Positions 1-9,794 of a DNA stretch of 64,000 nt are shown one piece after another. The notes beneath the pieces are model-generated. The model was not told the origin of the DNA. It was given only the letters and a program-made list of their open reading frames with translations, and did not search any database. The stretch is from Armatimonadota bacterium. GTDB taxonomy: Bacteria; Armatimonadota; JAAZEB01. Made by a program: the position numbers and the translations under genes. The stretch's first letter is position 1; each line of letters opens with the position of its first letter. The stretch lies in contig JAAZEM010000139.1 in assembly GCA_012512265.1 (NCBI GenBank), positions 47,365 to 111,364 on the forward strand, given 5' to 3'.

Positions 1-1
1 C

Positions 2-436
2 CTCTTCCAATCCAGCGCCGCCGCCTTCCTCGGGCGAGTTGCCGACCGCCGGGGCAACCGCGCGGTGATCCGCAGCCTCCTGTGGGTGGAGGCCATGACA
101 CCGGTGAGCACCGTGCTGACAGCGACGCTCTTTCCAGGTACCCCCGCTTACCTGCTGGTGTACTGCATGGTGGGCCTGCGCTTCCCCGTCTTCGACGTGA
201 TCACCAACTACCTGCTCGAGATCGTTCCTCAGGAAGACCATGCGCTCGCGCTCGGCACGGCAAACACAATTCTCCTGGTGACGGTGGGCTCGCCGCTCAT
301 CCTCGGCATGATCGCCGGATACGCGGGCTATCCCGTCATCATGCTCACCGCGGCCGCGATCTTGTGCGCCGCCGCCATCGCTGCCTTCTACTTGGGCGAG
401 CCGCGGGCGCGCGCCTCCGCGACAACGCGGCTGTAA
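2..436 (+). CDS. MFS transporter, C-terminal part (5' truncated by window edge)
   Basis: Frame open from base 2 (LFQSSAAAFLGRVADRRGNRAVIRSLLW...), MFS loop-like G-R-x-A-D-R-x-G-N-R motif followed by hydrophobic helices. Confidence 0.75.
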   Translation, partial: LFQSSAAAFLGRVADRRGNRAVIRSLLWVEAMTPVSTVLTATLFPGTPAYLLVYCMVGLRFPVFDVITNYLLEIVPQEDHALALGTANTILLVTVGSPLILGMIAGYAGYPVIMLTAAAILCAAAIAAFYLGEPRARASATTRL

Positions 437-490
437 TCGCGGCTTCGCGCGCCGGCAGGGGCGTTGTTCGACAGGCGTTCGGGGAGAGGG

Positions 491-2524
491 CTACTCGAAA
501 ACGCGCCCGGAGCGATACGCCTCCCAGGTGTTCTCGAACCAGAACTCCGACTCGGGAATGGGGCGCACGGGTACGGCGCGGGTGTGGAACTCGCCGTCCT
601 CACCGAGCCAGACCTCTAGAATCTCCTCGCGCAGGGCGGGGTTTTCCGGACCAAAGCGCCACTCGCTGCCCAACGCGGGGTGGGGGAGGATCCCTTTCGG
701 ATCGGCGACGAGGTGCGAGCCGCGGCTGCCGCTCCCGCGCGCAATCAGATCGCGAATGGCGGTCAGGTAGCCCAGATGCGCCACGCACATCGCCTCGACG
801 CGGAGCTGGCGCAGGAAATGCCGGCGCCGTTCGATCCGGAGGCCATCGCGGCGAATCTCGACCAGGAGGCGGCTGGCCGCATCCACCGCGCGCGCTGCCC
901 CCTCCAGGCTGCGCGAGACGCCGCCGAAGTCGGTCATGCGCTGCTGAATCTCTCGCTGCACTTCTTCAGCGCGGCGCGGGGCGCTTTCGGCGCGGCGGAT
1001 CCCGGCGCGGATCGCCTCCAGCTTGGCGGCTACGGTATCTCCAACGGCGCTCAGGAACTCGGAAACGGAGGGCACGCGGGGGCCATAGGCGTGCGCGATC
1101 CGCTGGGCGGCGCGCAGTCCGCCCACCTGCCCGGCGTTGAGCGCCGAGCCGCCGGGGCGCTTCACGCCGTGCGTGCCTGCCTGCTCACCGATGACGAAGA
1201 GGTGAGATACGTTGCTCTCCCACCAGCGGTCCACGGCAAACCCGCCATTGTTGTGCTGGGCGCAGACGGCAATCTCCAGCGGCTCTCGCGTCAGGTCCAC
1301 GCCGCGGTTGCGATACAGCTCGATGCTCGGCGGGTTCATCCGCTCCAGGCGCTGGATCGGTGTCTCTTGCAGGGCACCAGAGCGCTCCAGGTAGAGGCGG
1401 GCCTCGGGCTCCAGGTCCGAGAGGGAGAACGGTTCCAGCCGGCCCGTTGCCATCGGGTTGCGCGTGAAATCCATCCAGACGCGCCGGCCGAGGTCGCGGC
1501 GCTCGTGCTCCACCAGAATATCGATGAGCGAGGAGCCAAACCCGGCCACTTTGTCCGGATCGAACGGCCACTGGTAGCCCTTGAGGAAGATAGCGGTCGC
1601 CAGGGCGCGCATGCTAGGGAAGTAATCGTTGAGGAACTCGCGCGGGTTGCTCCCGTCCGGGTCGGTGCTGTAGTACCGCGGGATGACCTGCTGATAGGTG
1701 CCAGAGAGGTTCCAGCGCGGCGTGAGCGACGCCAGTCCGAACTGTGATTCAGTGAGGTTGTGCGCAACAGCCCCTGCTTCGAAGCAGATGCCGTGCGCGC
1801 CCATCTGATACCGCGGGTACACCGAAACGGCATACATCTCGCCTGGGCCGCCGGTGGCCATCACGACGTTCTCGGCGTTGAAGAGCGTGAGCCCAAAGCC
1901 CTCTTCTTCGGCATCTTTGTGGTTAACCGCCAGCACGCCGATGCAGCGCCTGGCCTTGCCTTCGCCCACGGTGAGGAGAGCAATCGCTTCGTAGGGCGCG
2001 AGGATGGGGATGCCGAAGCGGCGCACCTGCGCCAGCGACTTCTGCACCATGAAGCGCGAGGTCCATGGCCCGGCCGACGTGGCGCGCTGGCGCGGATCAT
2101 GGTCGGTCTTGTAGCCGACAAAGCCGCCGCGCTCGTTGTGCGGGAAGGGCACGCCCTTTTCAACGAGGTGGTAGAACTCGCGCAGCGAGTTCTCTCCCTC
2201 GATCAGGGCGAGGTCGCCGTGGGTGCATCCGCCCTGGGTGAGAGTCAGGGCAAAGTCGTGCGGCGTGTCCGGCGTCTTCCCCTGTATGCCCAGCTTGTAG
2301 TAAGTCTGCTTGTCGGAGCCAGAGCAGTTGGATGCGCCGGCGCCCAGACCGGCGGTGACGATGCAGAGGAGCTCCTCCGGGCGAGTCTCGCCACGCTCCT
2401 GGAAGAAGCGGTAGAGGTGCTCGGCGCAGTTGAGCGCCGCGGCGCCGGAGCCGACGATCACCGTGTTGGTGGAGTACACCGGGAGGGAGAGCTCCCCCAG
2501 ATGGAAAAGAGTTCGCTGCAGCAT
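491..2524 (-). CDS. FAD-dependent oxidoreductase, fumarate reductase/succinate dehydrogenase flavoprotein-like
   Basis: 677 aa; dinucleotide-binding VIVGSGAAALNCAEHL, later GGFAVD...GEQAGTHGVKRPGGSALNAGQVGG typical of this flavoprotein family. Confidence 0.8.
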   Translation of the reverse strand: MLQRTLFHLGELSLPVYSTNTVIVGSGAAALNCAEHLYRFFQERGETRPEELLCIVTAGLGAGASNCSGSDKQTYYKLGIQGKTPDTPHDFALTLTQGGCTHGDLALIEGENSLREFYHLVEKGVPFPHNERGGFVGYKTDHDPRQRATSAGPWTSRFMVQKSLAQVRRFGIPILAPYEAIALLTVGEGKARRCIGVLAVNHKDAEEEGFGLTLFNAENVVMATGGPGEMYAVSVYPRYQMGAHGICFEAGAVAHNLTESQFGLASLTPRWNLSGTYQQVIPRYYSTDPDGSNPREFLNDYFPSMRALATAIFLKGYQWPFDPDKVAGFGSSLIDILVEHERRDLGRRVWMDFTRNPMATGRLEPFSLSDLEPEARLYLERSGALQETPIQRLERMNPPSIELYRNRGVDLTREPLEIAVCAQHNNGGFAVDRWWESNVSHLFVIGEQAGTHGVKRPGGSALNAGQVGGLRAAQRIAHAYGPRVPSVSEFLSAVGDTVAAKLEAIRAGIRRAESAPRRAEEVQREIQQRMTDFGGVSRSLEGAARAVDAASRLLVEIRRDGLRIERRRHFLRQLRVEAMCVAHLGYLTAIRDLIARGSGSRGSHLVADPKGILPHPALGSEWRFGPENPALREEILEVWLGEDGEFHTRAVPVRPIPESEFWFENTWEAYRSGRVFE

Positions 2525-2641
2525 ACCCTCGGCTTCGCCACCCGCCGGCTATTCTCCTGGGTACCGAAGTCCATGGGATGCGCGGCCGAGGGAAGGAGAG
2601 CCAGGGGAAAGGGCCTCGTGCTATGGGCGCGTCGGGATCTC

Positions 2642-3112
2642 TTATCGGGATGTCTCCGGAGCAGAGATCACCGCGGTGCGCTCCTCCGGGAGCCAGTGCA
2701 CCTTCGCCCCGAGTGTCTCGGCGAGAGAGCGGAGCGGCACGAACATGCGGCCGGCACGCAGGATGGGGGCGGTCTCCATCGGGATCGCCGCCCGATCCAC
2801 CGTGGCCCAGGGCCGTCCGACTCTCAAACGGATGATGCGCTCCTCATAGGTGATGGCTGCGGTTTGGGTCTCCGGGTCCCAGCGCACCGCCTCGGCCCCG
2901 AGGCGCATCGCCACCTCGCGCAACGGGAGCATCACCCGGCCGGATAGGATCACCGGCTGCGCGCTCGTGAAGGTGACCTCCTCGCCATTCACGACAACGC
3001 GCACCGGCGCACCTGCCGCGCTCATCCCCATGCAGAGGCCGGCCAGCAGGACTGCTCCAAGCACCCAGCGCCACCGCTTCATCACCGCGCCTCCCGCCTT
3101 TGCTTTACCCAC
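2642..3112 (-). CDS. Secreted stalk-domain (copper amine oxidase N-terminal-like) protein
   Basis: Signal peptide then VVNGEEVTFTSAQPVILSGRVMLPLREVAMRLGAEAVRWDPETQTAAI and second repeat RAGRMFVPLRSLAETLGAKVHW. Confidence 0.8.
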   Translation of the reverse strand: MGKAKAGGAVMKRWRWVLGAVLLAGLCMGMSAAGAPVRVVVNGEEVTFTSAQPVILSGRVMLPLREVAMRLGAEAVRWDPETQTAAITYEERIIRLRVGRPWATVDRAAIPMETAPILRAGRMFVPLRSLAETLGAKVHWLPEERTAVISAPETSR

Positions 3113-3159
3113 GCTGCCCGCGAGAGAAACGCCGGGCGTGCCCCGCCGGCCGCGTGCTT

Positions 3160-3786
3160 TCAGGCTTGCTCGGGAGCGGCATCCGGGAGCATCGCCAGCA
3201 GGAGCTCGCGCGCCTGTCGGAGCGCCCGCCCGCGGTGCGAGATGCGGTTTTTCTCTTCTGGAGAGAGCTCGGCCATCGTGCGCCCAAGCTCGGGCACCAG
3301 GAAGAGGGGGTCGTAGCCGAAGCCGTTGGTGCCCCGAGGGGCCTCGGTGATCACGCCCTCGCAGGTGGCCACGGTGGAGCGCACCTCGCCCTCCGGGGAT
3401 GCGATGGTGATCGCGGCGACATAGCGCGCCATGCGCCTCTCGGGGGGGATTCCGGCGAGCATCTCGAGCAAGCGAGCGTTGCGCTCGGAATCCGTCGCGT
3501 TGGGGCCGGCAAAGCGCGCGGAGTAGACGCCGGGTGCCCCATCGAGGGCGTCCACCTCCAGACCAGAGTCATCCGCGAGGGCCAGCCGGCCAGTGGCCTT
3601 GGCGACGGCACACGCCTTTTGGATCGAGTTCTCCGTGAAGGTGACTCCCGTCTCCTCGATGGCGGGCACTTCCGGGTGGTCGAGGAGCGACTCCACTTCA
3701 ACCGGGAGATCGGCGAGCAACGCCCGGATCTCTCTCACCTTGCCAGGGTTGCGCGATGCCACGACAATGGGGAACTTCTGCGACAT
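3160..3786 (-). CDS. rdgB: Non-canonical purine NTP pyrophosphatase, RdgB/HAM1 family
   Basis: IVVASRNPGKVREIRALL, TFTENSIQKA, ADDSGLEVDALDGAPGVYSARFAG, GTNGFGYDPLF, SHRGRAL motifs. Confidence 0.93.
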   Translation of the reverse strand: MSQKFPIVVASRNPGKVREIRALLADLPVEVESLLDHPEVPAIEETGVTFTENSIQKACAVAKATGRLALADDSGLEVDALDGAPGVYSARFAGPNATDSERNARLLEMLAGIPPERRMARYVAAITIASPEGEVRSTVATCEGVITEAPRGTNGFGYDPLFLVPELGRTMAELSPEEKNRISHRGRALRQARELLLAMLPDAAPEQA

Positions 3787-3795
3787 GGGTACAAC

Positions 3796-4518
3796 CTACA
3801 CTGGCTCGGGGAACATCTCTTTGAGCCGGGCGATGAGCTCCTGGGTACCTTTCTCGGCCAGGCTGAGCAGGGCATTCATCTCGGAGCGGGTGAAGGGCAT
3901 GTGCTCGGCCGTTCCCTGTATTTCGATGAGCTTGCCGGAGGCGGTCATCACCACATTCATATCGACGGCGGCCTGCGAGTCTTCGGCGTAGTTGAGGTCG
4001 AGCATTGGCACGCCGCCGATGATCCCGACGCTCACGGCGGCCATCGGCTCGTACATCGCCAGGCGGGTGATCTGGCCGTTCTTTCGCAGGTGCGTGAGCG
4101 CGTCCATGAGCGCGACGTAGGCGCCCGTGACCGAAGCGGTGCGCGTGCCGCCATCGGCCTGAATCACGTCGCAGTCCAGCCAGATAGTGCGTTCGCCAAT
4201 CGCCTTGAGGTCCACGGCGGCGCGGAGCGCCCGTCCGACAAGGCGCTGGATCTCGGAGGTGCGTCCGCTGCTCCGATCGCGGGTGTCGCGCGGGTTGCGC
4301 GTCGAGCAAGCGCGCGGGAGCATGCCATACTCGGCGCTGATCCAGCCGCTGCCGGTGTTGCGCAGGAAGAGGGGAACACGCTCTTCAATCGAAGCCGTGC
4401 AGATCACTCGCGTGTCGCCCACCTCGATCAGGCAGGAACCCTCGGCGTACTTATTGCAGTGGCGCGTGAACTTTACTGGGCGCATCTGGTCGGGCGCCCG
4501 CCCGTCAATTCTCGGCAT
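3796..4518 (-). CDS. rph: Ribonuclease PH
   Basis: [83 protein letters not shown]. Start set at MPRIDGR, inside the longer listed ORF. Confidence 0.93.
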   Translation of the reverse strand: MPRIDGRAPDQMRPVKFTRHCNKYAEGSCLIEVGDTRVICTASIEERVPLFLRNTGSGWISAEYGMLPRACSTRNPRDTRDRSSGRTSEIQRLVGRALRAAVDLKAIGERTIWLDCDVIQADGGTRTASVTGAYVALMDALTHLRKNGQITRLAMYEPMAAVSVGIIGGVPMLDLNYAEDSQAAVDMNVVMTASGKLIEIQGTAEHMPFTRSEMNALLSLAEKGTQELIARLKEMFPEPV

Positions 4519-5329
4519 CGAATATATCCACCTTCTCCACGAGGATCTCGCGGTGCAACAATCGGTGTGCGGCAGCCACGAACGCAGCCGGATCGCCACT
4601 CACCAAGAACCGATGTGTCGGCGGGTCGGGGGAGCGGCGGCGCAGCCCCTTCTCGTCCAGAAGCCGTTCCAGCGCCTGGACTAACGCCTCGGCCGGGTCG
4701 ACCAGCACCACATTCGGGCCCACCACCTGCTGGATCGTGCCCGCGAGGTAGGGATAATGCGTGCAGCCCAGGACGAGCGTATCGATCCCCTGGGCGCTCA
4801 ACGGCGCGATGTACTGCTGGATCGCGGCCAACGCCTCGGGACTATCGGTCGCTCCACTCTCGACGAGCGGCACGAACTCGGGGCACGCCTGTTGCACCAC
4901 CTGAAGATCCTCCCGGACCGCCCGGAAGGCACGTTCGTAAGCGCCCGAGAGAACGGTTCCCTGGGTGGCAATCACGCCCACTTTGCCGTTACGCGCCACC
5001 GCCAGCGCGGCATGCACTCCATATTCCACCATCCCGAGCACGGGTACGGGAAGGTCCTCCTGGACGGCGTCGAATGCTGCCGACGTGGAGGTGTTGCACG
5101 CCATCACCACGATCTTGGCGCCCTGGGCGGCCAGATACCGCCCAATGCGGATGGCATAGTCGCGCACTTCCTCCAGGGGGCGTGGCCCATACGGCAGATG
5201 CGCCGTGTCGCCGAAGTACAGCACCGACTCCTCGGGGAGCCTCTGCAGGAGGTGTGCCACCACGGTCAGCCCGCCGACCCCAGAGTCGAACAGGCCAATA
5301 GGACCGTCGTCAGGATCTGCCGGGTTCAC
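4505..5329 (-). CDS. murI: Glutamate racemase
   Basis: [58 protein letters not shown]. Confidence 0.93.
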   Translation of the reverse strand: MNPADPDDGPIGLFDSGVGGLTVVAHLLQRLPEESVLYFGDTAHLPYGPRPLEEVRDYAIRIGRYLAAQGAKIVVMACNTSTSAAFDAVQEDLPVPVLGMVEYGVHAALAVARNGKVGVIATQGTVLSGAYERAFRAVREDLQVVQQACPEFVPLVESGATDSPEALAAIQQYIAPLSAQGIDTLVLGCTHYPYLAGTIQQVVGPNVVLVDPAEALVQALERLLDEKGLRRRSPDPPTHRFLVSGDPAAFVAAAHRLLHREILVEKVDIFDAEN

Positions 5330-5916
5330 CGCTGGTTCCCGTGGAATACGATGTCGTCGTTGCGCTGGAGCGGCTCATCGGCGGCCAGGTGCCCTCCGAT
5401 GCTCTCCACCGGCTCGCCCTCAATCCGGATGCGCACCGAGCCCGCGTTCCCCGCCTCCACCAAAGTATTCACGATGGAGTAGAGAACAACCTCTTCCCAC
5501 TCGGCGCCTCCGTTGAAATTCTCTTGCAGTTCCCGGCTGAAGTTCGCGGTGATCACGCCGTCCTCCCGCTGGACGCCCAATACCCGCGTGCCATTCGGCA
5601 AGGTGGCAACGAGGCCGGCCTGTCGCTCCTCAGACGTCGGACCCGCGGCCAACGCCTCGAGAACGGCCTGCTCTGGAGACGCCGATGGCGCGACCGGACG
5701 TTGCACGGGCACCAAGACCCACCCCACGAACTCCGCGCTCGATACCTCGCGTGCGAAGTAGAGCGTGACCTCCTGCGAAGGCCCTTCGGGCGCATTCGCG
5801 GGCGGCGTCTCCGCCCGGGGCGGTTCCATCGGTGGCGTGCTGGTCCGACTCCACCACAGGAGCGCGCCCGCGGCGGCAATGAGCGCAAGGAGAGCAATCA
5901 GTGTGGTGCGGCGCAT
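5326..5916 (-). CDS. GerMN domain protein (membrane-anchored)
   Basis: N-terminal TM; VTLYFAR..., LAAGPTSEERQAGLVATLPNGTRVLGVQREDGVITANFSRELQENFNGGAEWEEVVLYSIVNTLVE; 4-nt overlap with murI. Confidence 0.82.
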   Translation of the reverse strand: MRRTTLIALLALIAAAGALLWWSRTSTPPMEPPRAETPPANAPEGPSQEVTLYFAREVSSAEFVGWVLVPVQRPVAPSASPEQAVLEALAAGPTSEERQAGLVATLPNGTRVLGVQREDGVITANFSRELQENFNGGAEWEEVVLYSIVNTLVEAGNAGSVRIRIEGEPVESIGGHLAADEPLQRNDDIVFHGNQR

Positions 5917-5917
5917 C

Positions 5918-7648
5918 TCAGTGCTGCTCCTCTCCAGCGAGCGATACGGTTAGCTCAATCGCGCCGACTTCGCTCTCCTCCGCCTGCGGGCTCCCTGCGT
6001 TGCGGCTATCGAGCGCCGCCTCACCGCCCATGTACTTGACAATGCCGTTGAAGATGGCCTTGGCCACCCGCTGCCGGTATTCGGGCAATCCCAGCAATCG
6101 ATCCTCTTCGCGATGGTTCATATACCCAATTTCCAGGAGGACGGAAGGCATTTTCGTCTCGCGGGTGACGACGAGTCCCGGGCGCTTGCGTACCCGGCGG
6201 TCAGGCGCGCCCAGTTCCTTGACGAGCTGTTGGTGGAGGGTGCGCGCGAGCCGGTAACTGCGGTCGTGACCGTAGTACGTCTCGATGCCGCGGGCGCTGT
6301 TGGGCCGTCCATTGGAGTTAGCATGAATGCTGATGAAGATGTGCGCTCCCTTGGCGTTGGCCATTGCCGGCCGGGCGTGGAGACTGACGGTGTCGTCTCC
6401 GAAGCGCGTCATCATCGGGCGTGCCTTGGCCTGTTCCAGCATCTTGTAGAGGCGGAGGGCCACATCCAGGTTGATATCCTGCTCGCGCCTTCCCGAAAGC
6501 CCGGTGGTGCCGTGCAGGCTGCCGCCGTGGCCCGGATCCAGCATGACCTTCAGCCCCTGGATGCCGCGGACCGGCTCCAGACCGAGGGCGCTGCGCAGGA
6601 TGAGCACCAGGGTGCCCGGATCGGCTCCCTTACTCAGAGTGTACTCCACTTCCTCGGCCAGATCCACCACCACGCGCGAGATTCTCTCCGTAAACTGGCC
6701 CAGGCGCACGCCCTGCACGAGCGGGGTCTCCGGTGGAACGTCGGGTTGCGGCGCGCGCAGCGTCGTATTCGGAATATCCAGCGCTAGGCGAGGCGGAGAC
6801 GAGAGGGGGTGAACGCTGCCATCGACCGGGGCAGTGGTGCGCACCACGATTCGCGTGCTTTTCTCATCCACGGGCTCTACTTGAACGCCCACGACTTCCC
6901 AGGCCGCCCCTTCGGAATCGGGAGAGTCGAGGAGTTGGTCGAGCAGGGTACACGCCTCTGGGGTGGGCGCCTCGGGTACTCCCATGCGCAGCCGGATTTG
7001 CGTGGTCTCCAGACCGCTGAGGACGCGGTATTGCGGCCGGCCCTCCACATCGACCACAATGCGCACCATCGGCGGCTCGTAGGAGTATTGAGCCGCGCGG
7101 ATGCGCGTGATCTCCCCCTGGCCAATCGGTATGGTCGTCGACTCGGTGAAGAGCTGTGCGTTGGGTACCTCGATCAGCAGCCGCCACGGATCGGAGACGA
7201 CCGACACTTTTGGGGTGACCGGGTAGCCGGCGGTGATGCGCAGCGTCAACATCCGGTCAAACACCTCCGGGCGGATCGAATCGATGCGCGGAGCGATGTA
7301 AAGCTTTTGCGTCTTCTCAACCCACCGGGCGCCGAGACGAATGCCCGTACATGCCGGCACGATGGGGTAGTAGATCATTCCCTGATGCATGACGAAGGGC
7401 ACGCGCGCTTCTGCTTCCCCCATGCCGCGGAGGACGACCTTTCCGTCTTCAGTTCGGACCAGCACGGACAGCCCTTCGTAGTGGAAGGAGACAGGCACGT
7501 AGACCTGCCCGTCTATCACCGCCGGCGATGGGGTGCAGGGAACCTCCCGGCCGCCGATGTAGATGTGAGGCGATGGCGCGGCCAGAAGCGGCCCACCCGC
7601 CAGGAGGATGATGCAGAGCAACGCGAGACGAATTGGTAGACGTGGAAT
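5918..7648 (-). CDS. N-acetylmuramoyl-L-alanine amidase with stalk/AMIN-like N-terminal domains
   Basis: GLKVMLDPGHGGSLHGTTGLSGRREQDINLDVALRLYKMLEQAKARPMMTR... FISIHANSNG...LLEIGYMNHREE (Amidase_3). Start uncertain: the ORF track uses TTG 7621; an ATT at 7648 has a better Shine-Dalgarno. Confidence 0.88.
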   Translation of the reverse strand: MPRLPIRLALLCIILLAGGPLLAAPSPHIYIGGREVPCTPSPAVIDGQVYVPVSFHYEGLSVLVRTEDGKVVLRGMGEAEARVPFVMHQGMIYYPIVPACTGIRLGARWVEKTQKLYIAPRIDSIRPEVFDRMLTLRITAGYPVTPKVSVVSDPWRLLIEVPNAQLFTESTTIPIGQGEITRIRAAQYSYEPPMVRIVVDVEGRPQYRVLSGLETTQIRLRMGVPEAPTPEACTLLDQLLDSPDSEGAAWEVVGVQVEPVDEKSTRIVVRTTAPVDGSVHPLSSPPRLALDIPNTTLRAPQPDVPPETPLVQGVRLGQFTERISRVVVDLAEEVEYTLSKGADPGTLVLILRSALGLEPVRGIQGLKVMLDPGHGGSLHGTTGLSGRREQDINLDVALRLYKMLEQAKARPMMTRFGDDTVSLHARPAMANAKGAHIFISIHANSNGRPNSARGIETYYGHDRSYRLARTLHQQLVKELGAPDRRVRKRPGLVVTRETKMPSVLLEIGYMNHREEDRLLGLPEYRQRVAKAIFNGIVKYMGGEAALDSRNAGSPQAEESEVGAIELTVSLAGEEQH

Positions 7649-8029
7649 CGTGACGGCACCTCCTTACACAAACGGTGACTCCTGTGACGAGCCTCCGGCC
7701 GATATTGTTCGATAAGGGAGCAGAGTCAATGCCTCTGCGCGTGTTCTGGTATGAAGGTACCGCCTCCGCGAGTGCCCAAAGTGAATTCAAAAGGAAGATG
7801 ATCGCGGTAAGGGCAGCGGCATGATATGATTCAGAGAAAGAATGTAATGGTCCACGCTGGCGATGCACGTGGAAGAGGAGGCGCTAGGGCAGGGAAGAAC
7901 GGCAGGCAAGCCGCGAGAAGCTCATCGCTCCTAATGGCCGCCAGCTGCCCCGTCGGCATGCCGTCTCGGTGACGGGGAACGCACCCGCACAGCGGCAGAC
8001 CAGCCCCTCGCGCCTTGATGCGTTGTCTT

Positions 8030-8378
8030 TGGTGGAGGCGGGCGGAGTTGAACCGCCGTCCAAAGGGAGATCGGCAGAGACCCCTACGAGCGTAGTCTGC
8101 GTTTTTCGTTTCGCCCCATCGGCTCCCGCAGACGGGATCCTCCGGCGCTAGGTCGCTAAATGTCCCTGGCAGCCCGCGTACCCTGACACGCCAGGTAATC
8201 CGGCTTTGGTAACACCCAGTACCGATCCCGCCGGATGGGGATCGGCCGGATGGCTGCCCTTAGGCAGCGAGTGCGAGTTGATTCTCGGCGTTTGTTTGTT
8301 TGCCGCTTTTTACGAGGCCAGCGGCGCCTCGGCTCGCATTCTCTGTCTCTCTCGCCCCTGTCGAAACCCGTCGCCCCC
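8030..8378 (-). ncRNA. ssrA: Transfer-messenger RNA (tmRNA)
   Basis: 5' GGGGGCGACGGGTTTCGAC, 3' TTCAACTCCGCCCGCCTCCACCA; acceptor GGGGGCG/CGCCTCC pairs; tag frame GKQTNAENQLALAA-stop. Confidence 0.96.
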
Positions 8379-8415
8379 ACGAATCGAATTGGCAACGGAC
8401 CAAACTCGCATCCTC

Positions 8416-8444
8416 ATTATACCATACGAGGCCATGTGACGCAA
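8416..8444 (-). promoter_or_regulatory. Sigma70-like promoter upstream of tmRNA
   Basis: On minus strand TTGCGT-N17-TATAAT, about 38 nt upstream of the tmRNA 5' end. Confidence 0.7.
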
Positions 8445-8582
8445 ACAGTGATAACGCGATTCTGAGCTTTCCCGTCGTCCGGCCCCTCCAGAGAGACTCT
8501 CGCACTCACTCGGGTCGCGAACCGGGGCGAGACGGCCCAGGGGAAGGTCAGGACGCTGCGGGTGAGGTGGCCTGCTGGCCGG

Positions 8583-9794
8583 CTAGAGGGCGTCCGTGAC
8601 GCGGAGCAATGAGAGCGAGCCATCGGCGCAGTGGACGAGGATGGAGAGCCCATCCGCCGAGGCGCAGGTGCGTACGATGGGATGTGCCATCTTGTGCCGC
8701 CAAAGGAGCTGTCCGGTGGGGCCGAAGAAGAAGATGCTCCGCTTCCCATCGTGGGTGGCCACGAAGGAGCCGTCGCCGGCAATGCAGACGAGGCGCGGGT
8801 CATAGAGCGGGCCGCCGTGCTGCCAGAGCTGGTCAGGGACGCTGGAGCCCGCGCTGCTCGTTCTGAAGAGCACCACCTTCCGCTCGTAGGTGGGTTCCGG
8901 GCTGGTGGAAACACTCTTGGTATAGGTTACCGCCGCCCACTTGCCATCGGTAGAGAGCGCCACCCGGGGATGTGAGGCGCGCAGTTTGGCGCCCCACTGC
9001 TGGCGACCACTGCGGCTGAGAACGACGAAGCGGCTGGTGTAGCTGCCCGAGCGAGCATCCTTGGGCATCGTGGCGCACGCCAGAAACTGCCCATCCGGAC
9101 TCGCGAAGATCTGCGCATCGCCCTTGGGATCACTGTTCGGCGCCTTCCAGAGGAAAACGCCCGCCGGCGTGTAGGCCCACACGCTGGGCGGATCGGCGGT
9201 GGCGACGAGCACGAGCGCCCCGTCGGGGGTGACATAGGTGCCGGTGGGATTGCCCACGCTGCGCCAGCGCCGGAAGCTGGGCGCCTCATCCAGCTGGTAC
9301 GAATAGACGTAGCCATCGGCGGTAACGCACGCGGCGCGCTGGCCAGATTGGGCGACTGCCACGTCCAGAATCGCCGTGCCGGGATCGTGCCGCCAGAGTA
9401 CCGAGCCATCGAGACGCATGAAAACGACCTCGGTATGGGATGCGTTGGCACGCGCGTAGGCAACGACGCGTTGGCCCTCGGGGGTGAAAGCGAAGGCGTC
9501 CGCGCCGGGAACCGAAACGTCCGTGAGGGGGTGGCCGGTCGCATCCAGGATGCGAATCTGGCCCGCCGGGCCGATGATGCCGATGTGGTTTGCCGAAGCA
9601 TCCAGGGCGATCTCGGAGGCGTGATCCGCGCGCACAGTGCAAAGCGGGCGCAGGAACGCCCCGGCCTGCCCATTGGCTGCCGGGAGCGTTCCTGCCTGCC
9701 AGCGCGTCAGATCAGTCTGCCACCAGATGCCCGCCCAGGTTGCCAGGGCGCTGATCGTGAACCATTTGAGGGCGCCACCGAGATGCACCGCCAT
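8583..9794 (-). CDS. Membrane-anchored WD40/PQQ-like beta-propeller protein
   Basis: N-terminal signal anchor; repeated ASPDGQFLACA, STDGKWAAVTY, SADGLSILVHC, GDGSFVATHDG blade motifs. Confidence 0.75.
   Translation of the reverse strand: MAVHLGGALKWFTISALATWAGIWWQTDLTRWQAGTLPAANGQAGAFLRPLCTVRADHASEIALDASANHIGIIGPAGQIRILDATGHPLTDVSVPGADAFAFTPEGQRVVAYARANASHTEVVFMRLDGSVLWRHDPGTAILDVAVAQSGQRAACVTADGYVYSYQLDEAPSFRRWRSVGNPTGTYVTPDGALVLVATADPPSVWAYTPAGVFLWKAPNSDPKGDAQIFASPDGQFLACATMPKDARSGSYTSRFVVLSRSGRQQWGAKLRASHPRVALSTDGKWAAVTYTKSVSTSPEPTYERKVVLFRTSSAGSSVPDQLWQHGGPLYDPRLVCIAGDGSFVATHDGKRSIFFFGPTGQLLWRHKMAHPIVRTCASADGLSILVHCADGSLSLLRVTDAL

Noticed and set aside
3100-5301. 733-aa plus-strand ORF across rdgB/rph/murI
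   Set aside because: Spans three well-supported minus-strand genes; composition typical of antisense frames.
8260-8505. 81-aa minus-strand ORF ending GKQTNAENQLALAA
   Set aside because: This is the tmRNA tag reading frame read through from upstream sequence, not a protein gene.
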